64,000 bases of DNA from CAJWPI01 sp964571215 (GTDB lineage: Bacteria; Pseudomonadota; Gammaproteobacteria; Magnimaribacterales; Magnimaribacteraceae): NCBI GenBank assembly GCA_964571215.1, contig CAZMZZ010000002.1, forward strand, positions 1 through 64,000, in the 5' to 3' direction. How positions within the stretch are numbered: the first letter of the stretch is position 1; every line of letters begins with the position of its first letter. This document shows positions 27,550-35,796 of this stretch, piece by piece. Under the pieces are notes generated by a model. The model was given only the letters and a program-made list of their open reading frames with translations. It was not told the DNA's origin and made no database searches. The translations under genes were made by a program, and so were the position numbers.

Positions 27550-28322
27550 TTTTTTATTGGCCTAACTTTTATTCCAGCCTTAAACAAAGAATGTTTGACT
27601 TGTTCTATAGAGTATTCAGAAAAATGAAAAACACTCGCGGCTAAAACTGCTTCTACTCCTCCTAGAATTATTCCGTCTATTAAGTGTTCTAAATTTCCAG
27701 CTCCACCTGAAGCAATAACTGGAATATTTATTGAAGAAGAAATGGTTTTATTCAAATCATTATCATACCCCTCTTTGGTTCCATCTCTATCCATGCTTGT
27801 TAATAGAATCTCCCCTGCGCCTAACTCCTCTAAATTACAACACCAAGTAAGCACATCTTTACCAGTAGACCTCCTTCCTCCGTACGTGACAACTTCCCAA
27901 GAATTATTTTCATTAACTCTTTTTTTTGAATCCACTGCAGCCACAATACATTGAGATCCAAACTTATCTGCAGCTTCTTTAACAAAGTCTGGATTTTCTA
28001 CCGCCGCTGTATTAATGCTTACTTTATCTGCACCAGATCTTAGTAAAGCCCTTATATCTAAAGTATTTCTAACCCCCCCTCCAACTGTTAAAGGGATAAA
28101 AACTTCACAAGCAATCTCTTCAATAGTCTTGTAAACAATATCTCTATTTTCACTACTAGCAGTTATATCTAGTATAGTTATTTCATCTGCTCCCTCTTCC
28201 TCATACCTTCTAGCTATGCTTACAGGGTCACCTGCATCAACAATATTTTTAAAATTTATACCTTTTACTACCCTGCCCTTATCTATATCTAGACAGGGGA
28301 TAATTCTTTTTGCTACTGACAT
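27546..28322 (-). CDS. hisF: Imidazole glycerol phosphate synthase, cyclase subunit
   Basis: A 258-residue (beta/alpha)8 barrel that uses ammonia from HisH to close the imidazole ring and release AICAR. The first catalytic Asp is in [15 protein letters not shown] (Asp12); the second lies in [16 protein letters not shown] and ASGGAG phosphate-binding loops are present. Last gene of the hisB-hisH-hisA-hisF group, 5 bases after hisA. Confidence 0.96.
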   Translation of the reverse strand: MSVAKRIIPCLDIDKGRVVKGINFKNIVDAGDPVSIARRYEEEGADEITILDITASSENRDIVYKTIEEIACEVFIPLTVGGGVRNTLDIRALLRSGADKVSINTAAVENPDFVKEAADKFGSQCIVAAVDSKKRVNENNSWEVVTYGGRRSTGKDVLTWCCNLEELGAGEILLTSMDRDGTKEGYDNDLNKTISSSINIPVIASGGAGNLEHLIDGIILGGVEAVLAASVFHFSEYSIEQVKHSLFKAGIKVRPIKN

Positions 28323-28327
28323 AGTGA

Positions 28328-29065
28328 TTATTTAGCTAAAGTTATAGCTTCCTTCAAAGTAAAAGAATTCTCATAGAGAGCCCTACCACATATAACTCCA
28401 GATATAATTTCTGATTTATTTTCGTGATTGATTTTTATTATTGACCTCAGATCATTAAGATTAGAGATTCCTCCAGAAATTATTATTGGTGTCTCACATA
28501 AAGAAGACAATTGAGAAATTGATCTTAAATTGGGACCTTGCATCATGCCATCTCTAGATATATCAGTTATAACGATGGCTGCGAGAGGAAGATCTTTAAA
28601 TCTATCTATTAACTTGCTTGGTGTAAGACCTGATTCTTGCTCCCAACCACCTGTTTTTACCTGATTTTCAAGAAAGTCTACTGCTAAGACTATCTTTTGT
28701 GGGTATAACCAAGATATTTCTTCAAGAAATTCAGGATCTTCAACTGCCTGTGTTCCTAAAACCACTCTTGATACCCCATTATCAATATAAGATGTAGCTG
28801 ATAAGATATTTCTTATACCACCTCCCACTTGAAACTCTACATTAGTAAAGGAACTAGAAATTTTTTTTATAATCTGATCATTTATTGGTCTACCTCTTAA
28901 CGCTCCTTCAAGGTCGACTATGTGTATTAGTTTTGCACCTTGAGAAATCCACTGTTCTACAATTTCTAAAGGCTCATCAGAAAAGACTTTTTCTGTTTCC
29001 ATCTTCCCCTGCCTCAGTCTAATGCATCTACCACCCTTTATGTCTATTGCGGGTATTATTATCAT
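28328..29065 (-). CDS. hisA: ProFAR isomerase (phosphoribosylformimino-AICAR-P isomerase)
   Basis: A 245-residue barrel enzyme carrying out the Amadori rearrangement before the HisFH step. The first catalytic Asp is in [14 protein letters not shown] (Asp8), the second in [14 protein letters not shown]; the QVGGGIR and ISGGISN loops bind the two phosphates. The gene shares one base with hisH and precedes hisF, the standard histidine order. Confidence 0.96.
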   Translation of the reverse strand: MIIIPAIDIKGGRCIRLRQGKMETEKVFSDEPLEIVEQWISQGAKLIHIVDLEGALRGRPINDQIIKKISSSFTNVEFQVGGGIRNILSATSYIDNGVSRVVLGTQAVEDPEFLEEISWLYPQKIVLAVDFLENQVKTGGWEQESGLTPSKLIDRFKDLPLAAIVITDISRDGMMQGPNLRSISQLSSLCETPIIISGGISNLNDLRSIIKINHENKSEIISGVICGRALYENSFTLKEAITLAK

Positions 29066-29685
29066 TAAGATTCACCTTCCCAATTTAAAAAATTTCTATA
29101 GAAAGCTAATCCATTTTTTTGACTTTTCTCTGGATGAAATTGGACGGCAAAGACGTTTTGATCAGCAATAGCTGAAATAAATTTTGCACCATGTTCAGTC
29201 TTACCAATAGCTGAATCTGAAGAAAAGCAAGAATAACTGTGAACAAAATAAAAATAGCTCCTGTTTTCTATGTCTTTCCAAAGTTCATGATCTTTAATTT
29301 GCTCAACTTGATTCCAGCCCATATGGGGAACTTTTATATCGGGCCTATTTGGAATTTTTTTAACCTCGCCATTCAATACTCCTAAACCCATAACTCCATT
29401 ATTTTCCTCACTTTTCTCTAAAAGAATTTGCATACCCACGCAAACAGCCAAAGTGGGCTTTTTTTTCAAATTCTCAAGAATCACTTGTAAGAGATTTTCA
29501 GACCTTAAAGAATTTATACAGTCCCTAATAGCACCAACTCCAGGTATTACTATCCTTGTTGAATCATTAATCTCCTTTTTATCAGAAGTTATGATGACCT
29601 TTGTTTTAGAAGAAACTTTCTCTAAAGCTTTCCCTACAGAATGTAAATTGCCCATGCCGTAATCAATTACAGCTACCTTATTCAC
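29065..29685 (-). CDS. hisH: Imidazole glycerol phosphate synthase, glutaminase subunit
   Basis: A 206-residue class I glutamine amidotransferase that feeds ammonia to HisF. The nucleophile Cys82 is in AVCVGMQ, and the His-Glu pair in VQFHPEKS. The start is GTG at 29685: it gives MNKVAVIDYGMGN, the family N-terminus, and GGAG lies 8 bases upstream. The next in-frame ATG would remove the first strand. Downstream of hisB by 16 bases and overlapping hisA. Confidence 0.96.
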   Translation of the reverse strand: MNKVAVIDYGMGNLHSVGKALEKVSSKTKVIITSDKKEINDSTRIVIPGVGAIRDCINSLRSENLLQVILENLKKKPTLAVCVGMQILLEKSEENNGVMGLGVLNGEVKKIPNRPDIKVPHMGWNQVEQIKDHELWKDIENRSYFYFVHSYSCFSSDSAIGKTEHGAKFISAIADQNVFAVQFHPEKSQKNGLAFYRNFLNWEGES

Positions 29686-29701
29686 CCGCTTTACTCCTTT
29701 C

Positions 29702-30289
29702 TTACAGAGAACCCTTGGTAGAGGGTATAGAGTCTAAAAGCCTATCATCATGTTGTAGGGCCATCCTTAAAGCTCTGCCAAAAGCTTTAAAAATTGTTTC
29801 TATCTGATGGTGCGTATCTTCAGCGTAGAAATTATCAATATGAAGTGTAACAAAAGAATGATTACAAAAAGATTGAAAGAAGTGTTTAAAAAGATCTGTC
29901 TGCATATTTCCAACCTTGTCACTTTTAAAGTCTACGTTCATGAATAACCCTGGTCTTCCAGAGAAATCTAAAACTACCCTTGAGAGAGATTCGTCTAAAG
30001 GAACATAAGCATACCCATATCGATTTATTCCTTTTTTTTCACCTGCTGCTTGCGCAATAGCTTGACCTAAACATATACCAATATCTTCTACCGTGTGGTG
30101 ATCATCAACATGATGATCGCCCTTTGCTCTAACTTCGAGATCAATTACTCCATGACGCCCTATCTGATCAAGCATATGTTCTAGAAAAGGTAATTTTGTA
30201 TCAAAAACTGTCTTTCCTTTGCCATCAAGATTGATGACTATATTAACTTCTGTCTCGCTTGTAGACCTATTGATTTCTGCTTTTCTCAT
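29702..30289 (-). CDS. hisB: Imidazoleglycerol-phosphate dehydratase
   Basis: A 195-residue, monofunctional HisB: the histidinol-phosphatase half of the E. coli enzyme is absent. The metal-binding repeats are [13 protein letters not shown] near residues 60-72 and [15 protein letters not shown] near 160-174; [13 protein letters not shown] is also typical. A separate histidinol phosphatase is thus needed; none is adjacent, and the HAD protein at 43121 is only a remote candidate. First gene of the hisBHAF cluster, divergent from mutY. Confidence 0.96.
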   Translation of the reverse strand: MRKAEINRSTSETEVNIVINLDGKGKTVFDTKLPFLEHMLDQIGRHGVIDLEVRAKGDHHVDDHHTVEDIGICLGQAIAQAAGEKKGINRYGYAYVPLDESLSRVVLDFSGRPGLFMNVDFKSDKVGNMQTDLFKHFFQSFCNHSFVTLHIDNFYAEDTHHQIETIFKAFGRALRMALQHDDRLLDSIPSTKGSL

Positions 30290-30322
30290 TTCTGTCTCGT
30301 AGCCTATAAAAAGAGGAGGCGC

Positions 30323-30328
30323 ATTATA
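30323..30328 (-). promoter_or_regulatory. Candidate -10 element for the hisBHAF operon
   Basis: On the minus strand this is a perfect TATAAT placed about 34 bases before the hisB ATG. No convincing -35 lies 16-18 bases upstream of it, and the predicted leader is too short for a histidine attenuator. The assignment rests on the hexamer and its position. Confidence 0.35.
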
Positions 30329-30382
30329 GCTGATATAGCTAACTAGACATATTAAGGTGTTATAAAATCTAACTATTTAGTT

Positions 30383-31414
30383 ATGAAATTCAGCACCAAA
30401 ATAATTCGATGGCATAAAACGAAAGGTAGAAAAGACCTTCCGTGGCAGCAAAAAAAAAGCCCCTATAAGGTGTGGATTTCTGAAATCATGTTACAGCAAA
30501 CTCAAGTCGCTACTGCTATCCCCTTCTATATCTCTTTCTTAAAAAGATTTCCAAATGTTAAGGAGCTTGCTAAATCAACCGAAGAAGAGGTAATGAGTTT
30601 TTGGTCAGGCTTAGGATATTATTCAAGAGCTAGAAACTTACATAAAACCTCAAAATTGCTTGTCGATAAATTTAATAGCAGGCTTCCTGAGTCAGCTCCT
30701 GTACTTATATCTCTTCCTGGAATTGGAAAATCAACAGCAGGAGCAATTCTATCCTTAGGATTTAATAAAAAAGCCTCCATTCTTGATGCCAATGTTAAAA
30801 GGGTTTTATCTAGACATGAACAGATTAAAGGAGATCTAAGTAAAACCAAAAATATTCAAAGACTTTGGACTATATCTGAGCAATTGACTCCCCTTGACCA
30901 ATGCGCAATTTACAATCAAGCAATTATGGATTTGGGTGCTTTAATTTGTAAAACATCCAATCCTAATTGCAAAAAATGTCCTGTTAATAGCAGTTGTCTT
31001 GCTTTTAAGAATAATTTAACGCAGCACATTCCCAAAAAAGTGAATAGAAAACCTAAACCATCTAAAACTGTATATTGGCTAATAGCCACAGATAAAAATG
31101 AAAATGTGTTGTTAAAAAAAAGAAATAAAGGAGGTGTTTGGGCAGGACTCTGGTCCTTTCCTGAGTCTAACAGCGAAGAGAGATTAAGAAATGTATGTCT
31201 ATCCTTATTTAAAAGAAAAGAGAAAAAACTAAAATCTTTGCCAGTAATAAAACATAACTTTAGTCATTTTAATCTCAGAGCTAAACCTTTTTTATTAAAT
31301 ATAGAAAACTGTATGCAACACGACCCTAATAGTGGAGAATACAAATGGATAAAAAAGACAAGATTAAAAAGTTTAGGAGTGCCTTCTCCGGTAAAAAGAT
31401 TTTTAGAAGAATAA
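30383..31414 (+). CDS. mutY: A/G-specific adenine glycosylase MutY
   Basis: A 343-residue DNA repair enzyme that removes adenine paired with 8-oxoguanine. Signature features: WISEIMLQQTQV near residue 30, helix-hairpin-helix LPGIGKSTAGA, catalytic Asp in ILDANVKRV, the [4Fe-4S] ligands C-x6-C-x2-C-x5-C beginning near residue 189 and a C-terminal Nudix-like 8-oxoG recognition domain (about 228-343). The downstream neighbour is the iron-trafficking gene, the mutY-yggX order found in Enterobacteria and many other Gammaproteobacteria. Confidence 0.96.
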   Translation: MKFSTKIIRWHKTKGRKDLPWQQKKSPYKVWISEIMLQQTQVATAIPFYISFLKRFPNVKELAKSTEEEVMSFWSGLGYYSRARNLHKTSKLLVDKFNSRLPESAPVLISLPGIGKSTAGAILSLGFNKKASILDANVKRVLSRHEQIKGDLSKTKNIQRLWTISEQLTPLDQCAIYNQAIMDLGALICKTSNPNCKKCPVNSSCLAFKNNLTQHIPKKVNRKPKPSKTVYWLIATDKNENVLLKKRNKGGVWAGLWSFPESNSEERLRNVCLSLFKRKEKKLKSLPVIKHNFSHFNLRAKPFLLNIENCMQHDPNSGEYKWIKKTRLKSLGVPSPVKRFLEE

Positions 31415-31421
31415 ATATTTG

Positions 31422-31697
31422 ATGACTAGATTGGTAAAGTGCAGAAAATATGGAATAGATATGCCAGGTCTCGATCTTCCTCCCTACCCCGGCCCTAAAG
31501 GAGAAGAGATTTATGCAAACGTTTCAAAAAAAGCTTGGGCTGAATGGCTAGACCACCAAAAAATGTTAATTAATGAAGGTCAAATTAATTTAACGAGTAA
31601 AGAATCTAGAAAGTGGCTTAATGAACAAATGGAGTTATTTTTTGCTGGAGAAGATTATGCTAAACCCGGTGGCTACAAGCCGGAAAAAGAAGAGTAA
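31422..31697 (+). CDS. yggX: Probable Fe(2+)-trafficking protein, YggX family
   Basis: A 91-residue cytoplasmic protein linked to Fe-S cluster protection. It shows YPGPKGEEIY near the N-terminus and SKKAWAEWLDHQKMLINE, then EQMELFFAG and the ending GYKPEKEE, in line with YggX. The early Cys (VKCRKYG) matches the family Cys position. A TTG directly before the ATG (31419) could add one residue; the ATG is chosen. It follows mutY by 7 bases, and MutY itself carries an Fe-S cluster. Confidence 0.93.
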   Translation: MTRLVKCRKYGIDMPGLDLPPYPGPKGEEIYANVSKKAWAEWLDHQKMLINEGQINLTSKESRKWLNEQMELFFAGEDYAKPGGYKPEKEE

Positions 31698-31698
31698 C

Positions 31699-31727
31699 TT
31701 CTTAAGCAGAAGATATTTGTATACAAT
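31699..31727 (+). promoter_or_regulatory. Candidate promoter for tRNA-Phe
   Basis: TTCTTA (31699-31704) and TACAAT (31722-31727) are 17 bases apart and would start transcription near 31734, about 9 bases before the mature tRNA. The nine bases CTTCTTAAG at 31698-31706 occur at the same distance from a -10 in front of metX (61440-61448). Confidence 0.45.
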
Positions 31728-31742
31728 TCCCAACTTTATTTT

Positions 31743-31818
31743 GCCCAGATAGCTCAGTTGGTAGAGCAAAGGACTGAAAATCCTTGTGTCGGTGGTTCGA
31801 TTCCACCTCTGGGCACCA
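31743..31818 (+). tRNA. tRNA-Phe (anticodon GAA)
   Basis: A 76-base complete cloverleaf: acceptor GCCCAGA pairs with TCTGGGC, the D arm contains AGCTCAGTTGGTAGAGC, the anticodon stem GGACT/AATCC-side frames GAA at 31776-31778, and the T arm has GGTTCGATTCC. CCA is encoded. The sequence is the usual gammaproteobacterial tRNA-Phe. It lies alone between yggX and a DNA methyltransferase gene, and a degenerate copy of its last 24 bases lies downstream at 33022-33045. Confidence 0.97.
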
Positions 31819-31898
31819 CTAATTTTAGACTCGGATTGAGTTGACCAAAAGGTACTGGTGTTCAGACTTTATCTGTAATGAATTTATTATGAAAAGTA

Positions 31899-31904
31899 TA
31901 TAAT
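31899..31904 (+). promoter_or_regulatory. Candidate -10 element of the DNA methyltransferase gene
   Basis: A perfect TATAAT 23 bases before the ATG, giving a predicted leader of about 17 bases. The -35 region (around 31876-31881) is poor. It suggests the methyltransferase has its own transcription start and does not depend on the tRNA promoter. Confidence 0.4.
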
Positions 31905-31927
31905 TGTAGAAATTTCTCTAAGTATTA

Positions 31928-32932
31928 ATGAAATTTCCTCAATTACTTACTCAAGACTGCATTAAATGGATGTCCTCTCAAAAAGACAAATCCATAGATT
32001 GTGTAATAACTTCCCCACCATATAACCACAATGTCAAATATTCTAAATATAAGGACAATCTTTCAACCAAAGAATACTTGGACTGGCTTGCTATTATTTC
32101 GAAGAAGATAAAAAAAATTCTAAAGGATAATGGACATCTTTTTTTAAATATAGGAGCAATAAATTCAAATCCATATATTGCCATAGACGTCTGCCAGGTT
32201 TTTAGAAAAGATTTTGTTTTACAAAATAATTTTACTTGGGTTAAACACATAGCACTCCATGAGAAAGCCTACGGTCAATATAAGCCAATTTCTTCTGAAA
32301 GATATGCAAGCAATACAACTGAGAGTATTTATCACTTTACAAAAGATGGAAATGTTAAGGTGGATAGATTAGCTATCGGACAAAGAAATACAACTCACGA
32401 CAAATATCCAGAATTATATAGTGAAAGCAGATATACAGCCGTAGCAAGAAGAAAAATCTGTAAAAGGCTAGGATATAAAAACTATAAAACCTTTTTATCA
32501 GAGTCATCAGATAAAGAGAAAAAAGATTTTCAATTACAATTAAAGGAAGAAATAAGGAAAAATCCATATGATCCAAATAAACCGAAGTGCATTGGAAATG
32601 CTTGGTTTATTCCTTATACACCTACAAGCAAACTTTCAAAAAAAATTGGCGCAAAAAGTGACCATAACTTTAGAGAGGTTAGCAGAGGTAATCATCCTGC
32701 AACTTTTCCACTGCAACTCCCGATTCAATGCATTAAGTTTAGTGGTATAAAAAAAGACAGTTTTGTTTATGATCCCTTTGTTGGCACTGGAACAACTGTC
32801 TTAGCAGCACAACTATTAGAAATGAGAGGTATTGGTACTGATATGGATAAAGAATATATAGATTTTGCAAAAAAAAGGATCCAAGCAGAAACTGAACTTG
32901 TAAAAGAAGAACTTAAAGTACAAATTACATAA
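31928..32932 (+). CDS. Orphan site-specific DNA methyltransferase (beta class)
   Basis: A 334-residue SAM-dependent DNA methyltransferase. The catalytic motif IV is TSPPY (Ser29-Pro-Pro-Tyr32) near the N-terminus and the SAM motif I is DPFVGTGTT near residue 281, the order of the beta class. SPPY is common among N4-cytosine enzymes but is also seen in N6-adenine ones, so the modified base is open. The central region (about 95-250) is the likely target-recognition domain. No restriction endonuclease gene is adjacent, so it is either solitary or a remnant of a restriction-modification system. It is bounded by tRNA-Phe and a copy of the tRNA end, which suggests acquisition by integration. Confidence 0.9.
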   Translation: MKFPQLLTQDCIKWMSSQKDKSIDCVITSPPYNHNVKYSKYKDNLSTKEYLDWLAIISKKIKKILKDNGHLFLNIGAINSNPYIAIDVCQVFRKDFVLQNNFTWVKHIALHEKAYGQYKPISSERYASNTTESIYHFTKDGNVKVDRLAIGQRNTTHDKYPELYSESRYTAVARRKICKRLGYKNYKTFLSESSDKEKKDFQLQLKEEIRKNPYDPNKPKCIGNAWFIPYTPTSKLSKKIGAKSDHNFREVSRGNHPATFPLQLPIQCIKFSGIKKDSFVYDPFVGTGTTVLAAQLLEMRGIGTDMDKEYIDFAKKRIQAETELVKEELKVQIT

Positions 32933-33021
32933 TATATAGATAAGTTATTTTATACCTTGTAAAAAACCTTCATCTACAGACATTTAGGTAACGCTGTTTT
33001 CTGACAATTCTTGAATTAGTA

Positions 33022-33045
33022 GTTCAATTCAAACCGTGGGCATCA
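33022..33045 (+). repeat. Degenerate repeat of the tRNA-Phe 3' end (possible att relic)
   Basis: Aligned without gaps to bases 31795-31818 of tRNA-Phe (from GTTC in the T loop to the final CA of CCA), 18 of 24 positions match, including GTTC, ATTC and TGGGCA. The other tRNA arms are absent, so it is not a gene. A partial tRNA 3' end is what remains when an element integrates into a tRNA gene. It encloses the methyltransferase gene with the intact tRNA. Confidence 0.5.
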
Positions 33046-33065
33046 TAATCTAATTTCTTTATAAT
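33037..33065 (+). promoter_or_regulatory. Candidate promoter giving a leaderless transcript
   Basis: TGGGCA (33037-33042) and a perfect TATAAT (33060-33065) are 17 bases apart. Transcription would begin about 7 bases later, at or next to the ATG at 33072, leaving no leader. There is no ribosome site before that ATG. The -35 hexamer is inside the tRNA-end relic. Confidence 0.4.
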
Positions 33066-33071
33066 CCTTCT

Positions 33072-33935
33072 ATGAGCACACAATTATCAATATTTAGCAT
33101 TTTAATTTGCTTACTGATAGCTACAGGAATAATTTTTTCGGCAAGTAAGGGAAGCATCTTTGTTGGTGGTTATTCGTTGTTTGCCCTATGTGGAGTCATA
33201 GGTTTTTTGTTGCACTGGATAATTTTTATCCCTTCTTATATATATCAAACAGAATATTATTTTGATTTGACTGGTTCAATTTCTTATATAGCTGTTCTTG
33301 CTTTCGCTATCTTAAATAAGCCAGACACAGACCCAAGAAGTATATTGTTAATTGGCTTAGTAGGAATTTGGGCTTTGCGTCTTGGAACCTTTTTATTTCT
33401 TAGAGTAAAAGAAAAAGGAGAAGACAGCAGATTCAATATAATGAAAACTAAATTTTGGTGGTTTCTTGCAACATGGACCATTGGCGGTCTCTGGGTTTTT
33501 ATAACAAGCTGTGCTGCTCTTGCTGCCTTGACTGCAACTAAGGAAATTTCCATGGACTTCTTGGATTTCTTGGGTCTCTTTTTATGGATTGTTGGATTTT
33601 CTATTGAAGTTATAGCTGATTCACAGAAAACAGCTTTTAATAAAAAAAGTGAAAATGAAAATAAATTTATTAATGAAGGTCTTTGGAGGTTCTCTAGACA
33701 TCCAAATTATTTTGGTGAAATATTGCTTTGGTCAGGTATTGCTATGATTGCTCTCCCTGTGCTTGAGGGTTGGCAATTAATAACATTAATTTCTCCTGTA
33801 TTTGTCTATGTGCTATTAACAAAAATAAGTGGTATACCTATGCTAGAAAACAAGGCTTTCAAGAGATGGGGAAAAGACCCAGAATACATAAAATACTTAG
33901 AATCAACACCAAAATTATTTCTTAAAATAAGATAA
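33072..33935 (+). CDS. DUF1295 integral membrane protein
   Basis: A 287-residue membrane protein with about seven segments and a DUF1295 (steroid 5-alpha-reductase-like) domain. The conserved cytoplasmic motif LWRFSRHPNYFGE near residues 207-219 and the ending Y-x-K-Y-x-x-x-T match the family, which shares its fold with isoprenylcysteine and phospholipid methyltransferases and with sterol reductases. No cofactor use has been shown for this group in general. A second DUF1295 domain occurs in the window as the N-terminal half of the gene at 55390. Confidence 0.85.
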   Translation: MSTQLSIFSILICLLIATGIIFSASKGSIFVGGYSLFALCGVIGFLLHWIIFIPSYIYQTEYYFDLTGSISYIAVLAFAILNKPDTDPRSILLIGLVGIWALRLGTFLFLRVKEKGEDSRFNIMKTKFWWFLATWTIGGLWVFITSCAALAALTATKEISMDFLDFLGLFLWIVGFSIEVIADSQKTAFNKKSENENKFINEGLWRFSRHPNYFGEILLWSGIAMIALPVLEGWQLITLISPVFVYVLLTKISGIPMLENKAFKRWGKDPEYIKYLESTPKLFLKIR

Positions 33936-33943
33936 GGGGGATT

Positions 33944-34363
33944 ATGACAAATTCTGTTGAAGGTGGCTGTCTGTGTGGCTTGGTTAGATATAACTTTGAT
34001 AAAGATAGCGTGATTTCTTCCCACCATTGTCATTGTAAAGATTGTCAGAAATCAACGGGCAGTGGAAAAGCAACTATCGTTCTAATTCCAAGTTCTTCTG
34101 TTGTTATAAATGGAGAAATAAAATTTTTCTCTGTTACTGGAAAAGACGGAGGACATGTTAACAGGGGGTTCTGCCCCGAATGTGGGTCACCTCTGATAAG
34201 TTTTGTAGAAGAAATGAAAGAAATAAAATTTATTAAAGCTGGAAGTCTGGATGATTCCTCTTGGATAAAAGTTCAATCCAGTTTTTGGAACTCTACTGCT
34301 GAAAATTGGTCACCTGTAGACGAAGAGATAGATAGTTTTACACATAACCCCAATAACCTCTGA
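33944..34363 (+). CDS. GFA/CENP-V family zinc protein
   Basis: A 139-residue protein with the zinc-binding layout of the glutathione-dependent formaldehyde-activating (GFA) family: C-x-C (GCLCG) near residue 9, C-H-C-x2-C (HCHCKDC) near 28-34 and C-x2-C (FCPECGSPL) near 80. The family contains S-hydroxymethylglutathione synthase-like and functionally undefined members, so formaldehyde chemistry is not proven. An AGGGGG ribosome site precedes the ATG, 8 bases after the DUF1295 gene. Confidence 0.9.
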   Translation: MTNSVEGGCLCGLVRYNFDKDSVISSHHCHCKDCQKSTGSGKATIVLIPSSSVVINGEIKFFSVTGKDGGHVNRGFCPECGSPLISFVEEMKEIKFIKAGSLDDSSWIKVQSSFWNSTAENWSPVDEEIDSFTHNPNNL

Positions 34364-34377
34364 ACGACAAAGTTTTT

Positions 34378-35436
34378 TTGAAACCTTCAGAAATATATAA
34401 GGAAATGCTGTCGGGTGGAGACTTAACTTCAGACGATGCTCAATTAAATCTTTTAACACATTTAGATCAGCTACATATCAGCCTTTCATCAAAGTCTAAC
34501 AGACTATTTACAAAAAAAAATATAAAGGGTATTTACATTTATGGAGAGGTTGGAAGGGGAAAAACTCAAATAATGGACATCTTCTTTAAAAGTTTAAAAA
34601 TTAAAGAAAAACAAAGAATACATTTCCATAGGTTTATGAAAAATATTCATGAAGAGCTGGAGGGTTTGTCTGGAAAAGAAGACCCAATATCCTTGCTTGT
34701 AAAGAAACTTAGCAAAAAATACAGAGTGTTCTGTCTCGATGAATTCTATGTAGAAGACATCGGTGATGCGATGATCTTATCTAGATTTCTGGATAAGCTT
34801 TTTTTGTCAGGTATTACCCTAATTACCACCTCTAACTCTCATCCTGATCATCTTTATAAAGGGGGTCTTCATAGAGAAAGATTCTACTCAACTATCAATA
34901 CGATTATAAAAAATTGTAATATCTATAAACTAGAATCAAAGCAAGATTACAGACTTAGAAAGTTAGAAAAGTCTGCAATTCATGTGCTATCAGAAGAAGA
35001 TAAATCTGAAAATGTCCTCGAGAAAAATTTCAAAGCCTTGATGCTTGGAGAGGAAGTGTCTACGGGTAGTATTAAAATTCTTGGAAGAAGCATTACTACA
35101 ATCAAAAAATATGGGGGTGTCGTCTGGTTTGATTTTACATCAATTTGTGATGGGCCAAGGAGTGCTAATGACTACATCGAAATATGTAAAGAATTTCACA
35201 CTTTATTTATCTCCAACATACCAATACTTACCGAAGATCAAGATAATCAAGCAAGAAGATTTGTTGCTTTAATTGATGAATGTTATGAAAGAAATGTTAA
35301 CTTATTACTTTCATCACAAGTAAGCATTCACAAGATATATAAAGGATCAAACCTTTCTAAACCATTTCAAAGAACTTACAGCAGAATAAAGGAAATGGCT
35401 TCAAAGGAATATTTAGCCAAACCACATCTGCATTAA
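34378..35436 (+). CDS. zapE: Cell division ATPase ZapE (AFG1-like)
   Basis: A 352-residue P-loop ATPase. Walker A is GEVGRGKT (near residue 59), followed by RIHFHRFMKNIHEEL, the Walker B-like CLDEFYVEDIGDAM and the sensor-like TTSNSHPD; the C-terminus RRFVALIDECYERNV is strongly conserved. E. coli ZapE binds FtsZ under stress. The start is TTG at 34378: KPSEIYKEML aligns with the family N-terminus, and the first ATG comes nine codons later. No clear ribosome site is seen. Length is near E. coli ZapE (375). Confidence 0.93.
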   Translation: MKPSEIYKEMLSGGDLTSDDAQLNLLTHLDQLHISLSSKSNRLFTKKNIKGIYIYGEVGRGKTQIMDIFFKSLKIKEKQRIHFHRFMKNIHEELEGLSGKEDPISLLVKKLSKKYRVFCLDEFYVEDIGDAMILSRFLDKLFLSGITLITTSNSHPDHLYKGGLHRERFYSTINTIIKNCNIYKLESKQDYRLRKLEKSAIHVLSEEDKSENVLEKNFKALMLGEEVSTGSIKILGRSITTIKKYGGVVWFDFTSICDGPRSANDYIEICKEFHTLFISNIPILTEDQDNQARRFVALIDECYERNVNLLLSSQVSIHKIYKGSNLSKPFQRTYSRIKEMASKEYLAKPHLH

Positions 35437-35438
35437 GC

Positions 35439-35723
35439 TTATAAACTCTCGAAAACTTTTATTTCTGGGGCTCCAGACAAGTATTTCCCCATTTCAGCTC
35501 CTATAGTTTTCATATGTTCTGTTTGAGAGTGGGCATCTAAATCTTCTTGAGAATTATATCTTTCCATAACTATATATGTCGTGTCATCCTTCCCTTTATA
35601 GAAATTATAGTAATTATTACCCGGCTCATTTTTTTTAACTGCCTCTTCCATTTGTCGAGCAGCACTCTCAAATTCTTTGTTTGTACCTTCTTGTATTTTT
35701 AAAATAGCAAACACTCCAACCAT
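35439..35723 (-). CDS. Antibiotic biosynthesis monooxygenase (ABM) domain protein
   Basis: A 94-residue ferredoxin-like-fold protein of the ABM/YgiN type: N-terminal strand VFAILKIQEG, a helix with a Glu-rich run, YYNFYKG, then IVMERYNSQEDLDAHSQTEHMK with the conserved His. Members act as small quinol monooxygenases or have unknown roles. It is a single gene between the convergent zapE and the divergent reductase gene. Confidence 0.87.
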   Translation of the reverse strand: MVGVFAILKIQEGTNKEFESAARQMEEAVKKNEPGNNYYNFYKGKDDTTYIVMERYNSQEDLDAHSQTEHMKTIGAEMGKYLSGAPEIKVFESL

Positions 35724-35796
35724 TTAAACCTCTCTTTTTTTAACAATAAGCTGTAAACTTTATTTCTATTTACAATTTTTTTCGAGTATTTTTTGT

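Noticed and set aside
30290..30382. Histidine attenuator leader before hisB
   Set aside because: No run of histidine codons or terminator hairpin is present, and the predicted leader is only about 26 bases.
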